Source: Adiantum capillus-veneris (Eukaryota; Streptophyta; Polypodiopsida; Polypodiales; Pteridaceae). Taken from it: a DNA stretch of 64,000 bases. This document shows positions 1 to 9,894 of the stretch, in pieces. The stretch's first letter is position 1. The number at the start of each line of letters is the position of its first letter. The DNA lies in NCBI GenBank assembly GCA_014529385.2, contig CM043952.1, positions 61,458,119 through 61,522,118 on the forward strand. Reading direction: 5' to 3'. Under the pieces are notes generated by a model. It was given only the letters and a program-made list of their open reading frames with translations. It ran no database searches and was not told the DNA's origin. The position numbers were made by a program, and so were the translations under genes.

Positions 1-660
1 TGGTCACCCTATGAGAATCTTCAAGGAAATATTCCTCTTGCAACGCCTTCTTGAAGTCCTTCCAATTTGGTCTCGGGGGGTTCACTATATGTAAACCATC
101 TATACAACGTGCGTTCAAAGTATTTAAAAAACCCCTTATCTGTGAATCTTTAACTAATAAAACAACCCCTCTTTCTTTATGAACTTACGGGTTTTTTTCC
201 AAAGTGCTATAAAAAAACCCATTTTCTAAATATATTTATGTAAAATTTACCCAAAATTTTTGATTAAAAAACCCCTCCTATTGAACTCTCATGGTATACT
301 TACATACATAGAGGTGGACTCCCCGAGAATTTGGTCCTTGAGCCGCATGAATTTCTTTAATTGGGGCCCTAAGCTTCAGCACTGCATTCAGATGAAACCC
401 TTTCACTGAGTTCTGGTCTTCAATTCCATTATCTTCCATAGACTACTCATAAAAATTGCAAAATTTTGAAATATCTGGGCCTTCAAACCGCTGCAACTTA
501 TTTGTAACAGTTTGCCAAGATTTATAAATCCGCTTTTGCAAATTATGTTGATGTTGTGCAGCCTGTTGCTGGCTCCATGTAAACTACAAACTGCTGCATC
601 ATTTTTTGCATGGCTGCCTTTTGCGGTGTAGACATAGTCTTCAACTATTTTTCCACCCCG
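1..660 (-). pseudogene. Gypsy-like retrotransposon gag remnant
   Basis: Read on the minus strand, an ATG near 635 begins MSTPQKAAMQKMMQQF. After a one-base frame change the frame continues through a basic, glutamine-rich stretch (QHQHNLQKRIYKSWQTV) and the segment KLQRFEGPDISKFCNFYE, followed by an in-frame stop. The extreme left end resumes as WKDFKKALQEEYF, which has the W-x2-F-x6-EY spacing of Ty3/gypsy capsid domains. An AT-rich segment of about 225 bp (85-310) separates the two coding pieces. There is a further in-frame stop before the MSTP start. The copy is therefore broken and truncated by the window edge. Assignment to gypsy gag is from motif spacing only; no zinc knuckle is in view. 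Confidence 0.55.
85..310. other. AT-rich insertion or intron-like segment within gag remnant
   Basis: This segment is much more AT-rich than its flanks and separates two parts of the minus-strand gag reading frame. On the minus strand its left border reads GTATGTAAGT and its right border ends ATATAG, resembling plant 5' and 3' splice sites. It could be an intron acquired by the element or a short AT-rich insertion. No terminal inverted repeats were recognised. Confidence 0.3.
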
Positions 661-1150
661 GCTCGGTTTCGCATAGGGTTCACCAGGTTGTCGAGGGATA
701 TGGGTTCAAAATGTGAGCTAGGTCAGCACCGAGCTGCTGCCTCTGGGAAAATTGAGAGCCAAGAGTTGTTGCACCGCACAAAAAGGTAGTTATAACTTAC
801 TTGGTAATGCTAACGACGCACAAAAACCGCTTGAAAATTGATAACACTGACAAAACTGATGCACAATTATTGAGGCAATGCCGTTAATGACACCTGCTAC
901 TTAATTTGAATGATGGTTTAGGTGTTTAAACTCCCTTTATAGTTTCCCACGAGTCATTAACGGCTCCGTTATTCATCAAAATGGATTAATTAAACCTAAA
1001 TTGACGTTGATGATCAAAATTTCTTCTATGTTTGGCTTCCAGACTCAGCCCTGCTTAACTTAGTCCGATCTTCTTGATCCCTGGCTTACCAAGATCCCTT
1101 CAACTTGCTCCAACTGAGTGCCCTTCCACTTGCGTCTTCAACTCTCTTGC
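661..1150 (-). other. Probable leader or LTR sequence of the minus-strand element
   Basis: There is no convincing coding region here. It lies upstream of the minus-strand gag remnant, where a leader, primer-binding site and 5' LTR would be expected. I could not recognise a primer-binding site or LTR terminus, so the assignment is positional inference. Confidence 0.25.
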
Positions 1151-1261
1151 ACACCTAGTCGAGGTCGAGATCAAGAGAGAAAGTTCCCTGCTTATCTTTG
1201 AGAACGAGAGATAGAGTCTCCCCTGATTTCTCCTCCACTCCTTCCTTGCTTAGATCCGAGA

Positions 1262-1486
<225 letters not shown>

Positions 1487-1490
<4 letters not shown>

Positions 1491-1981
1491 TTCTTTGTCC
1501 TCTCCGACTCCTTGCTCCGACTTCTCAAGCTAAACCTCCCTTCTCCTTCAAGCAACAACTCCCGTTGAGTATCTCCTCCTCAATGCTTCATGCAATCCCT
1601 TCTTGTTCCAATAGCCGTCCTCTTCCTTCGTGCATGCCCTCCTTTTGGTAGCCCTTTTTTATTTTTAGCACCGATGACGCCGTCATTGTGGGAATGGCTG
1701 CTGGTGATGTGGCAAACCAATTGAGGATCATCGCCAAAATTGGCGAGACTGGGGCCGAATCGAGGCGCCTTAGTGAGCTCTGCATTTTTCCCTCCTTGCT
1801 TGACATCGTCCGATGCCTCCTGTGGTCGGGGCAAGTGCTTCTTCCTCTCCCTGCGCTGTCTCCCGCCGTCTGCATGCAATCCTCCTCCTTCTTTTTCCCC
1901 CCTTCACACACAATAACCCTCATTTCCCTTATTGGGCGTCCATTGAGACTATCCCCTTGGGCGGCCCATTACTACTGGGTT
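1487..1981. other. Unassigned pyrimidine-rich sequence
   Basis: C/T-rich sequence follows the microsatellite. An open frame from 1688 to 2173 (161 codons) crosses the left border of the DNA transposon below, shows no recognised domain and has a composition typical of chance reading. No feature is supported. Confidence 0.3.
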
Positions 1982-2126
1982 GTTGGGCACCTGGGTTGCA
2001 TGATTCGTTATTCGACATTCGTTTTATTCATGAATAATGGTCAATTAATATGTTCTAAATATCTATTCGTGCGTATTGTTCGCTGCCACCTTAGCTTTTT
2101 CCAAAAAAAACGTTTTATTGCTTACA

Positions 2127-2205
2127 TATCGATAGATAGTTTATCGATTGATAGGCTTTTGATCGATAGGTAAAATTGATCTATATGTTTTTGATCGATA
2201 TAGTA
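2127..2205. repeat. Left subterminal ATCGAT cluster
   Basis: There are several ATCGAT/TCGAT motifs within about 80 bp, starting about 135 bp from the left terminus of the transposon. The arrangement resembles the subterminal transposase-binding repeats of plant DNA transposons and is mirrored at the right end. Confidence 0.5.
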
Positions 2206-2712
2206 GTAGTATATAAAGCCCAAATTTGCATGTTTTAGCTACAATTCCCTTCATCAAAGTGTCAGGTTACCTCCGACATAGAAAGGTTGAGTTGTCAACT
2301 TAAAAAATCTTTGATTTTTTAAGAAAAAATTATTTTTAATGTTTTATACATTAAGAATAAAATAATTATATAGATTTGAATCACCTATAATTCTTAACAA
2401 TAGAAGTTATTCTTTAGCTCTATTGCTAAGTTTAAATAAATTACTCTAAGCAATAGAGACTATAATTTTAGCTCCACTTCTTTAAGAATAGATAAATAAA
2501 TAATTGTACGCATTAGAGGCTACTTTTCTAGCTATAGTGTGATGTATAATTCTAAACATTATAATCTATACTCTTAGCTCTATTTGTTTTAGAATAGATA
2601 ATAAAAGTGATATTTGATGGTTAAAATCTATCATAGCTATAATATGTGCACAAATAATAGTGTTAGTTCATATATTTTGGAATATACACATACATGTAGG
2701 GTCTTTTGGTTG

Positions 2713-3180
2713 TCATGAACAAATGTTCTTACCTCCATATAGACATAGAATAGGTTCACTTAGTGCCTCTTGGCTGTTATGAGATGATTCTCTTACTTCC
2801 AAGTGAGGTTTAAGGTATGAAGTAGGATTCACTTGGTTGCATAGAATAGGTCCACTTAGTGCCTCTTGGTTGTTATGAGATGATTCTCTTACTTCCAAGT
2901 GAGGTGTAAGGTATGAAGTAGGATTCACTTGGTTGTTATCGAGTTCATGCTCTTACCTCTAAGTGAATATGGCGGATTACCTATAGAATTCACTAGGTTG
3001 TAATCGAGCGGAAGCTCTTACCTCCTAGTGAATATTAGTCATGCATAGTAATTGGGAGTCACATGGATGTTATCGAGCTCCTACCTCCAAGAGACATAGA
3101 TAGTGGAATGTGAGATGACTCCATTGCTCATTTAGGTTGTCTTGAGCAAACGCTCTTTACCACCTAGTAGCTAAGAATGA
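2713..3180. repeat. Tandem array, 96-bp unit, left interior
   Basis: A 96-bp unit is repeated: the string catagaataggt begins at about 2745 and again at 2841, followed by almost identical sequence. More diverged copies built on 'acttggttg(t)tat...cttacctc' continue to about 3180. The minus-strand open frame here is only a translation of the repeat. Confidence 0.8.
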
Positions 3181-3365
3181 TATATCCATTGGTGAACTTC
3201 CGTAAAATATTATTTAACAATATTCATTCATCATTTTAATTTAGCTAATCATATCTATAACCTTTTATCTTTCTCCTTGCACTATTTTGGTAAAAATTTA
3301 TAATCATAGTGTATCTATTGATTGTAGGATATATTTTGTTGAAGTCAGAAAGCATGGTGCGATGA

Positions 3366-3569
3366 AAAGAGTGGTCGTATGTGGAGGAAAAAGAGAGAGG
3401 CAAGACAGTTTCAGTTTTGGAATGCAAACATTGTGGGCATAACGTGCCACGCAATGCAACTCGCATCAAAGAACATTTATTCAACACTAATCCCAATGTG
3501 AAAGAATGTGGAGCACCACGTAACGACATATGGGTCCATTTTGCAGGGTATGTAAAGAAATGCAAATAG
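3366..3569 (+). pseudogene. BED-type zinc finger fragment of a transposase
   Basis: The frame opens after a TGA at 3363 and reads WSYVEEKERGKTVSVLECK, then C-x2-C in 'ECKHCGH' and a downstream H ('RIKEHLF'), with a further C near 'NVKECGAP'. The W-Y-V...K-G-K...C-x2-C...H spacing is that of the BED fingers at the N-terminus of hAT-type transposases, which bind the element's own ends. No ATG lies in frame close upstream, so a spliced or decayed 5' exon is likely. The frame stops at 3569. Nothing downstream on this strand is recognisable as a catalytic domain. A further open frame to about 4002 may be decayed transposase, but I cannot assign it. Confidence 0.55.
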
Positions 3570-4221
3570 GCAAGACTTCTTCCTAAGAGACAAAAGGGTA
3601 TGACAGGTGCGTCATCTATCAACATAGAAGAAGTGAGTGTAGATCAAGAAGACTGTGGACCTTCAATGTGATAGATGGAAAAATGTAAACATCTTTTCAT
3701 GATAATGTATCTCACTTTTTCTCACTGTAGCTCCCTATTGAGCTATATATCTCACTTTTTTTATTTAGTAGCAACAAAGTCAAGTATTGAAGAGAATTTG
3801 CATAAACATAAGTATTGAGGACATTGCTTGGCAATCAAATAAAAAGACATTTCTTGACTCTCAACAAAGTCATCAATTAGCAACTCCAAAACAAATTCAT
3901 TGCCATAAACATAGAGAGAATACAATGCGTCTCAAAAAAGGACGGGATAAATTGCCATTAAAATTTTCAACTACAGTTTACAATGTCTTTAAGAAATTGT
4001 GATATCCATCACTTTTTCAAAATCTGCGTTCAATGTTGCCTCAAGTATATCCACGGTTTCTTAAATATCTGCCTCGTGACTTGGTCCTACCTCCTCAGGC
4101 AAGGGAGAGAGAGGACCGTACCGCACTTCGTATCTGGAAATTTTTCTCTTTATAACAACTACTTCTTCTTCTTTGGCTGCCAACTTCTCTTGTAGAGAGA
4201 AAATGCTCTCTCCTTGGCTGG

Positions 4222-4859
4222 CTAGTGTAGCCCCTGAGACACAATATTAACAATTTGTTCATGCTCATCTCGTAGGAGCACAACTAGCCTCTTTCGTGCA
4301 GGTGGATCTTCCTCCCCACGATGCGCTTGTGCCCTTTCTTTAGCTCTTCCAAGTCCGACACCAGCGTTGAAAGGACGGTCTATCCAAAGGATGCGCTTGT
4401 TCATTATATCTTGCACGAAGACTTGCAGACGAAGTACATGGTAACTTGATGACTGCGCTCCTTTTATATGAAGCATAGGAGCAACACACGCGAGAGCCCT
4501 TTGTGTTGCAAATCTGAGATTTTCAATGGTGTCATTGCCTTGGCACAACCTGACCTCCTGAACAGTACATCTTTCACAAAAAAAGAGGGAAAACACTTGT
4601 GTACGTCTTCCAATTTCATTGGTTCGCCCTCCAAACCTTCGGGCTCCGCGGCCTCAACAAAGAATGCAGAGAGGTCTTGAGCCCCGTAATGCATGCTCTC
4701 CTCTCTGAGGATGCATTGAGACTCTTCATGATTGAGCTCACTGTCGACATTGGGAGGAGCGTATGGGGTTGCCATTTCCTGTCGAATCACACGACAATAA
4801 TTAATTAGATAAAAAAAATAGATACACATTGAGTAAAAAACTACAATCAATGTTAACAT
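4222..4859 (-). pseudogene. Unrecognised minus-strand gene fragment in transposon
   Basis: Two overlapping minus-strand frames look like one gene with a frameshift near 4560. The first contains MATPYAPPNVDSELNHEESQ and an acidic stretch ending DVHKCFPSFFVKDVLFRR. The second continues GNDTIENLRFATQRALACV and a basic tail ending in a stop near 4222. I do not recognise a domain. It lies just downstream of the kinase-like pseudogene on the same strand and may be a further exon of that gene or a separate captured fragment. The compositional balance suggests real former coding sequence rather than chance, but no function can be given. Confidence 0.35.
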
Positions 4860-5016
4860 TCACACAATTTTAAAATTCACATCTCTCTCATCAATTTGAC
4901 AACTGCAATGTAATAAAATAGCATGAAATTTCAAATCAATGGACATGAGACAAGGCAAAAGTGTATCATTGCAATGTATAGATATGTTTTCAAATTACAA
5001 GGTATGATTTCAAATT

Positions 5017-6469
5017 TCAATCATTGGATGGCCTCAAGCCTGCACTATCTGGGAGTGTACAACCAACACGCTCAATGCCTTGTAACATGTTGAGGAGATC
5101 ATGTGAGGACTTGCGCTGGGTGGGATTGGTAGATACACAAGTGCGCAGGACTTCCTGAAAGCATCTGAGGAAAGCGATATAATTAGTGTCATCATCCTTA
5201 GGTAAATATTTAAGGAGTTCTTGAATGTATTTACAAAGGGAGTAGATATCTAGGTTGCGCGTGAAGATTGGAGGATTTGTCGATATACATTCGGGAGCCA
5301 CCCACCAATATCGCTTGCTCCAGGCTTCCCTTGTTGATGGGAGAATATCTGGCAACTTTGGAAATGTATTCACTGTGGGGAACAAGGTTGCACTACCCCA
5401 ATCACATATGCCTACATATACTCGAGCCCATCCAAAATGTAGCAAGATATTACTCCCATGAACATCATTGTGAGTGATGTTATTCGCGTGCAAACAGATG
5501 AAGGTTCGGAGCAATCCATTAATGATAGGCCATATATTCTTCTTGATGCCTTCAACGGTCCCCTCAGTGTCTCTAAAACCCTTGCTCATGGCCACATTCT
5601 TCCCATCCTTTTGGAGTCTCTCTAGCCAAGGTTTCCACCATTCCACATCTTGAAGATGAGGGTGGGCGCTCGCGTGGCGTGTCTCACCAATCCCCGAGCA
5701 GCAACGATTCCACTATGAGTGATATTCATATTTATGGCTTCATGAAGCGCTATGTTATTGGCACTCTTCTGGCATCACCCTTGATTAGCTTGTCAGCATA
5801 AAATTCATCTGTGAAGGTTTCATGGTTGACTTTCACCTTTGTGACCATGCCATATCTACCTTCTCCAATGCTTTCCATTTGTGGAAATTCAATGCAAGCC
5901 ATGCGCATGATGACGAGGTTGCATGGGTCTAAACTTCCCATGTTGGGCAGCATTTCATTGCTAGAGATTGGTACTTCCGAAGCGACAGGCATTTCGGGTA
6001 CATCCTTGGGCTCTTCTTTGATCCTTGGTCTCTTTCCCTGTTGCTTCATGCTTCTGTAGAGGACCTCTACTTCTTTCATGCGGTCCATGAAGCCAGAATT
6101 CCCTTTAATTTTCTTGACAAGGGTTTTTGCAACTCTGCAAACTTGCCCTATGATTCAACTCACGTCGTGGCCCAACTGACCACCTGTAGGGACTTCAATC
6201 CCACCTAAAACACCACAAAATTTTGCAAATAGTGTTGCATATGTAGCACTACATAACTCATCCAAAAATGGTATGTATGAGGACTCTTGCAAGACTTCCT
6301 GGAGGCGATCACTTCGTAATCCATAAAGATGAGTGCATAGAAATTCTTCGACATATTTGCGCTCAACTTTTGTATCTTGCCTGTAGTACCCATGATGTGC
6401 ATAGAAGCTAAAACAAAAAAACAAAAAATCAAAACTTCTTAGCAGTATAAGTGACATGTAATACAACAC
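5017..6469 (-). pseudogene. Protein-kinase-like pseudogene carried by the transposon
   Basis: The minus-strand frame from 6469 runs through an in-frame TGA at about 6155 and on to about 5750. It then continues in other frames (shifts near 5755 and 5700) to a stop at 5017. Kinase motifs appear in order: glycine loop GEGRYGMV, the ATP-binding lysine in FYADKLIKGD, a catalytic-loop equivalent HNDVHGSNILL (H-N-D instead of H-R-D, with the downstream N), a metal-binding loop CDWGSA (DWG for DFG), and the APE motif in WWVAPECI followed by a D in the F-helix position. The N-terminal 130 residues before the kinase domain are not recognised. The shifts and stop mean it is not intact as read, unless some are introns. 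It is probably a host-derived or element-specific gene. Confidence 0.65.
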
Positions 6470-6480
6470 ATTCTAGTCAT

Positions 6481-7640
6481 TCTTTACAACACAACCATTG
6501 GGCAATCACCCTAAACCCTAAACCACAGGTTTACATGAATGTAATTTATGATTAATATACACAAGAACATGCACACAATTATGCATGATGTTAATTATAA
6601 TTTTTCATATCATAAAGAAATATGTTATGATTTTTCAAATCAAAAACCTCGCATGTATGAGACATTATCAATAGGAATGTGACGAAGTCATAGAAATACA
6701 CATTATTCTACAAATTACAAAGATTAATTTAAAATATGGTGTCACGTGTGTATCCTTCTCATTGTAAGGATCTAAGCAAGTCCTAAGCACCAGACGCAGA
6801 GGTTTTATTCCCGTTGTAAGAGAAAAGGATAAAAATTTGATCCAGACGCCGAGAACGATTACACTATAAAAATCACTAGCTCATCTGATAGTGGTTTTTT
6901 TTCCACAAATTGTGTCTGAGAGAAACTCCTCCTGTTGTAAGAACCAAAGATTGTCATGTGGGGAGTAGTTTAAAGATTACACTTCTCATTATACAGATCT
7001 ACAATGTAGATCTACGAATCATGTGGTCCATGACTACGTATATTGAAAAGTGTATAGCTTAAAGACTCACTAGATAAAAAATTTATTCGCACAGATCGTG
7101 TCTAGGAGTATCTTCTTCTGTTGTAAGAACTAAGGCTCAGACGCAGGAAGAAGTATGTTTTTTGCAAGCTCACATTTCATTGGAACTTATTTTACCTAAA
7201 GCATCGTACAAAGTAAGAGTGTCGATACATATCAAACAAATGCACATGCTCTAATGGTCTCCTAAAACGCCGTACAAAGTATGAGTGCCGACAAACATAT
7301 CAAAACAATGTACGGTGTTATCTAATTTCCTAAAACATTGACTCAAGTAAGAGTGATGCAAAGCATATCAGAACAAGAGTCAATGATTTCTAAAAGAAAA
7401 TTGATTAATATGGAAGTAAGATATAAAATCAGACAAGCCATAGTAATTTCTATATCCTAAATTATAAACTGTTATGTGACTAAGAGGACTTGAAGGCGTA
7501 TAAGAGACACATACAGTAATATAATCACATGAACGTAAAATTTAAATTATTCGCATATAAAAAAACGAATTTGAAGAGAAAAGATGCTTATCAGTACGCG
7601 AAGCTGACCTGCTTGAGAGTATGAGATAGAGAGTGTGAGT
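6481..7640. repeat. Right interior with degenerate tandem repeats
   Basis: The sequence is non-coding. Repeated blocks include 'ttgtaag...cagacgc...gaag' around 6770-7160, and a unit of roughly 65-70 bp at about 7190-7400 built on 'aaaacgccgtacaaagta(t)gagtgccgacaaacatatcaa' with a (G/T)TACAAAGT-type core. Together with the left array this gives the element repeated DNA inside both ends. Confidence 0.5.
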
Positions 7641-7664
7641 TGTAGACAACTAGAAAGCTCCAAA

Positions 7665-7765
7665 TCGATTTCGATCGAAAATGTATCGAAGTACGACGCA
7701 CGTTTTTTTATTATAAATCTAGTGTATCGATCGATACTCTATTGATCGAGAGAGTATCGATCGAT
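7665..7765. repeat. Right subterminal ATCGAT cluster
   Basis: Repeated ATCGAT/TCGATCGA motifs lie about 105-205 bp from the right terminus, mirroring the left cluster at 2127-2205. Confidence 0.5.
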
Positions 7766-7881
7766 AGATTACAAATTATTCAAAAATACCTCGTATTTTA
7801 CAATAATACACGAATAATGACGAGTTATTCGATATAAATTACATTATTTGGTCGAATAAATGCAACACAGTTGGGCACCAC

Positions 7882-8338
7882 ATTAGGCAAAATTTGGACT
7901 CACAAAGAGGCCCTTTAAGGAGTTTGACTTTACCTCTCTCTACCAAAACGGGCACGTGGATAAGTTTTTGCAAACAAACTCCAAAGTTGGTGGAGGTTTG
8001 ACAGTTAGAATATCCTCTTCAAGCTCTATCTACTGATATATAGCACGCCATGAGATTCCTCATATTTTAGAAGATTCTTTTTTTGATTCACCTATGATGT
8101 GACAACTCTGTCGGAATCTAAGTGAATCAAAAAAAGAATCTTCTAAAATATAAGGAATCTCATGGCGTACTATATATCAGTAGATAGAGCTTGAAGAGGA
8201 CATTCTAACTGTCAAACCTCCGCCAACTTTGGAGTTTGTTTACAAAACTTTATCCATGCACCCGTTTTGGTAGAGAGAGGTAAAGTCAAACTCCTTAAAG
8301 GGCCCCTTTGTGAATCCAAATTTTGCCCAATGTAGTCC
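7882..8338. repeat. Large inverted repeat (foldback), arms about 205 bp
   Basis: The left arm runs from about 7882 to 8092 and the right arm from about 8123 to 8338, with a loop of about 30 nt. The arms match almost throughout: for example gaagattctttttttgattc (8070) pairs with its reverse complement at 8125, and the outer end caaaatttggactcacaaag pairs with the region at 8312-8330. By eye identity is about 93 percent. The right arm is continuous with further sequence of the same minus-strand open frame (to about 8590), while the left arm stops, so the structure is an inverted duplication of part of a longer fragment. Transcription would give a long hairpin. Confidence 0.85.
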
Positions 8339-8590
8339 TTGGACGGGTGGCCCTCAAAGGGCACCACCTTTGACATCCACATTGACCAGAGCATTGTTAA
8401 GCACAGCATCTTCCTCCAACAGTCCTTGACTAACAATATCATTGTGAATTTTGTTGCCATTTCCGTGTCGTGGATATTGCGACATGCCATCAAGGTGCAA
8501 GTATAAGTGATTGCATTTGGAGAAACGCCTTCCCTTGCATTTAGTTAACAAGCTAGAGCTTCTTTGCCACATCTATGTTGGGCATTCCCC
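8212..8590 (-). pseudogene. Unrecognised gene fragment, source of the inverted repeat
   Basis: Minus-strand open frames (stop near 8212; another frame from 8572) encode text such as CDMLWSM-like and VNVDVKGGALRATRPRTT, with no domain I recognise. Part of this sequence (8212-8338) is duplicated in inverted orientation at 7882-8092. It is probably a broken transposon or host-gene fragment. Confidence 0.3.
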
Positions 8591-8599
8591 ACAACCAAT

Positions 8600-9890
8600 G
8601 ATCTCCGAGAGTTGTTAAACCTTTAAATTGCTCATGCTTTCGTAAAAACACACATATCAATTAAACCATTGCCAATGCATAGTGATGACATAGATATTGA
8701 CTAAATCAATTCCAAGTTCAAGTTCTCTTGCATATGTAAATATCAGTGCACTACAAAAGATGACGTTCCGAAACTTGGTTGAAGTCAAAAATTCTCAAAT
8801 GGCACACCGATCGAGGTGACCGACCTGACACAGAACTGACCCCTGATGAATCTTTAACGGCCAATATCTTGGGAGCTAGAACTTCAATCGCTAATCTGAA
8901 AACACCGATGCGCTTTGCAAAATGAGCACTTCAAGGCCATGCATTCCCTTCATATCCAACCTCTCACCTGCAGTTGCCCAATACGGTACGGATCTGTCAT
9001 CAACTTAAGCTTCAAACTTCCATAACTTCTTCACCGTACCTCCAATCAACGAGTCATAAAGATAGGACGGTAGAGCACTTCAAGCACTACCGTTTTAGAT
9101 CATAAACTCCCATTTGTGCTCACTTTAATCATACTCTTTTTTAGCATCATTAAAGCATTTGTTGGCCCTTTAAAGCCGCATCTGGCATATATTAATGGTA
9201 AAACTAGCTTGTTAGCAAGCCCTAAACCACTGATCATTACTCAGGTAAGCTTCAATTAAGCTCAATGTGCATCTTCATGTATCTTTCTTAGCATGGGAAC
9301 GGAGCTGCACAACACCGCATTAAGCAGCAAACAAGTAGAGTTAAATGGGACCTATCCTCTTTTAACTCGTGATCATGATTTTAACTCATGATATATAAAC
9401 TCTTTTACAAGTTGGTTTGTGTATTTTCATTGCTTCCAAAATCATGTTGTTTATGCTCTTGGTATAAGCCAATGTTCTCCTAAAATGTCATGCTTCCTTT
9501 GAAAGGGTGTTTTTTTCAGAAAATATGGCAATCATGCAAACAATCCCCATCCATGTAAATATGCTTAAACATAGGAGAGCATGTACTCATAGGCACAATC
9601 ATGTCTGAAGCTTAACTTGCTTAGATGGCCATAATATTCTATTGGACATTACAGTAACTGTGTGAAGTTTGGACATTTCTTGCATCGAATATCATATTTT
9701 TTTACAAGCATCATTGTATACTTTCTCATGTTCATTGATAAAGTTATGCAATTATGCAATAACTCCAGATACACAATCTTGAAAACAATCTTTCCAACAT
9801 GTATATTTCTAATGGAAATATATAAATAGATAAGATCATTATACGCAAGCTCATTTTTTCATAGCTTGGGGGTTCTAGCTCATTGAACTA
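8600..9890. other. No recognisable feature
   Basis: About 1.3 kb of moderately AT-rich sequence with no long open frame, no clear repeats and no recognised motif. The text 'gacgttccgaaacttggttgaagtc' onward looks like decayed repeat sequence, but I cannot assign it. Confidence 0.4.
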
Positions 9891-9894
9891 ACAT

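Larger units (their letters stand above)
1992..7869. mobile_element. 5.9-kb DNA transposon with BED finger and kinase gene
   Basis: The 10-bp sequence GTTGGGCACC occurs in the same orientation immediately outside both ends (1982-1991 and 7870-7879), as expected of a target-site duplication. The termini are imperfect inverted repeats: left TGGGTTGCATGATTCG, right (minus strand) TGTGTTGCATTTATTCG. Both subterminal regions have repeated TTATTCG and ATCGAT motifs at similar distances from the ends, and tandem arrays lie inside each. The interior holds a BED-type zinc finger and a kinase-like pseudogene. BED fingers are common in hAT transposases, but hAT elements make 8-bp duplications and MULEs 9-11, so the superfamily is unresolved. 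No DDE or hAT dimerisation domain was found, so this copy is probably non-autonomous. Confidence 0.6.

Noticed and set aside
1688-2173. 161-codon open frame
   Set aside because: It shows no recognised domain, crosses the border of a transposon insertion and ends in ATCGAT repeat translation.
2713-2928. Minus-strand frame with two 32-residue repeats
   Set aside because: It is explained by a 96-bp tandem DNA repeat whose unit is divisible by three; it has no protein-like features.
5017-6469. Functional receptor-like or cytosolic kinase gene
   Set aside because: It has an in-frame TGA, frame changes near 5755 and 5700 and an unusual catalytic loop, and it lies within a transposon; treated as a pseudogene.
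7882-8338. Foldback as a classical pre-miRNA
   Set aside because: The arms are far longer than a typical plant miRNA stem and no discrete mature region can be chosen; left as an inverted duplication.
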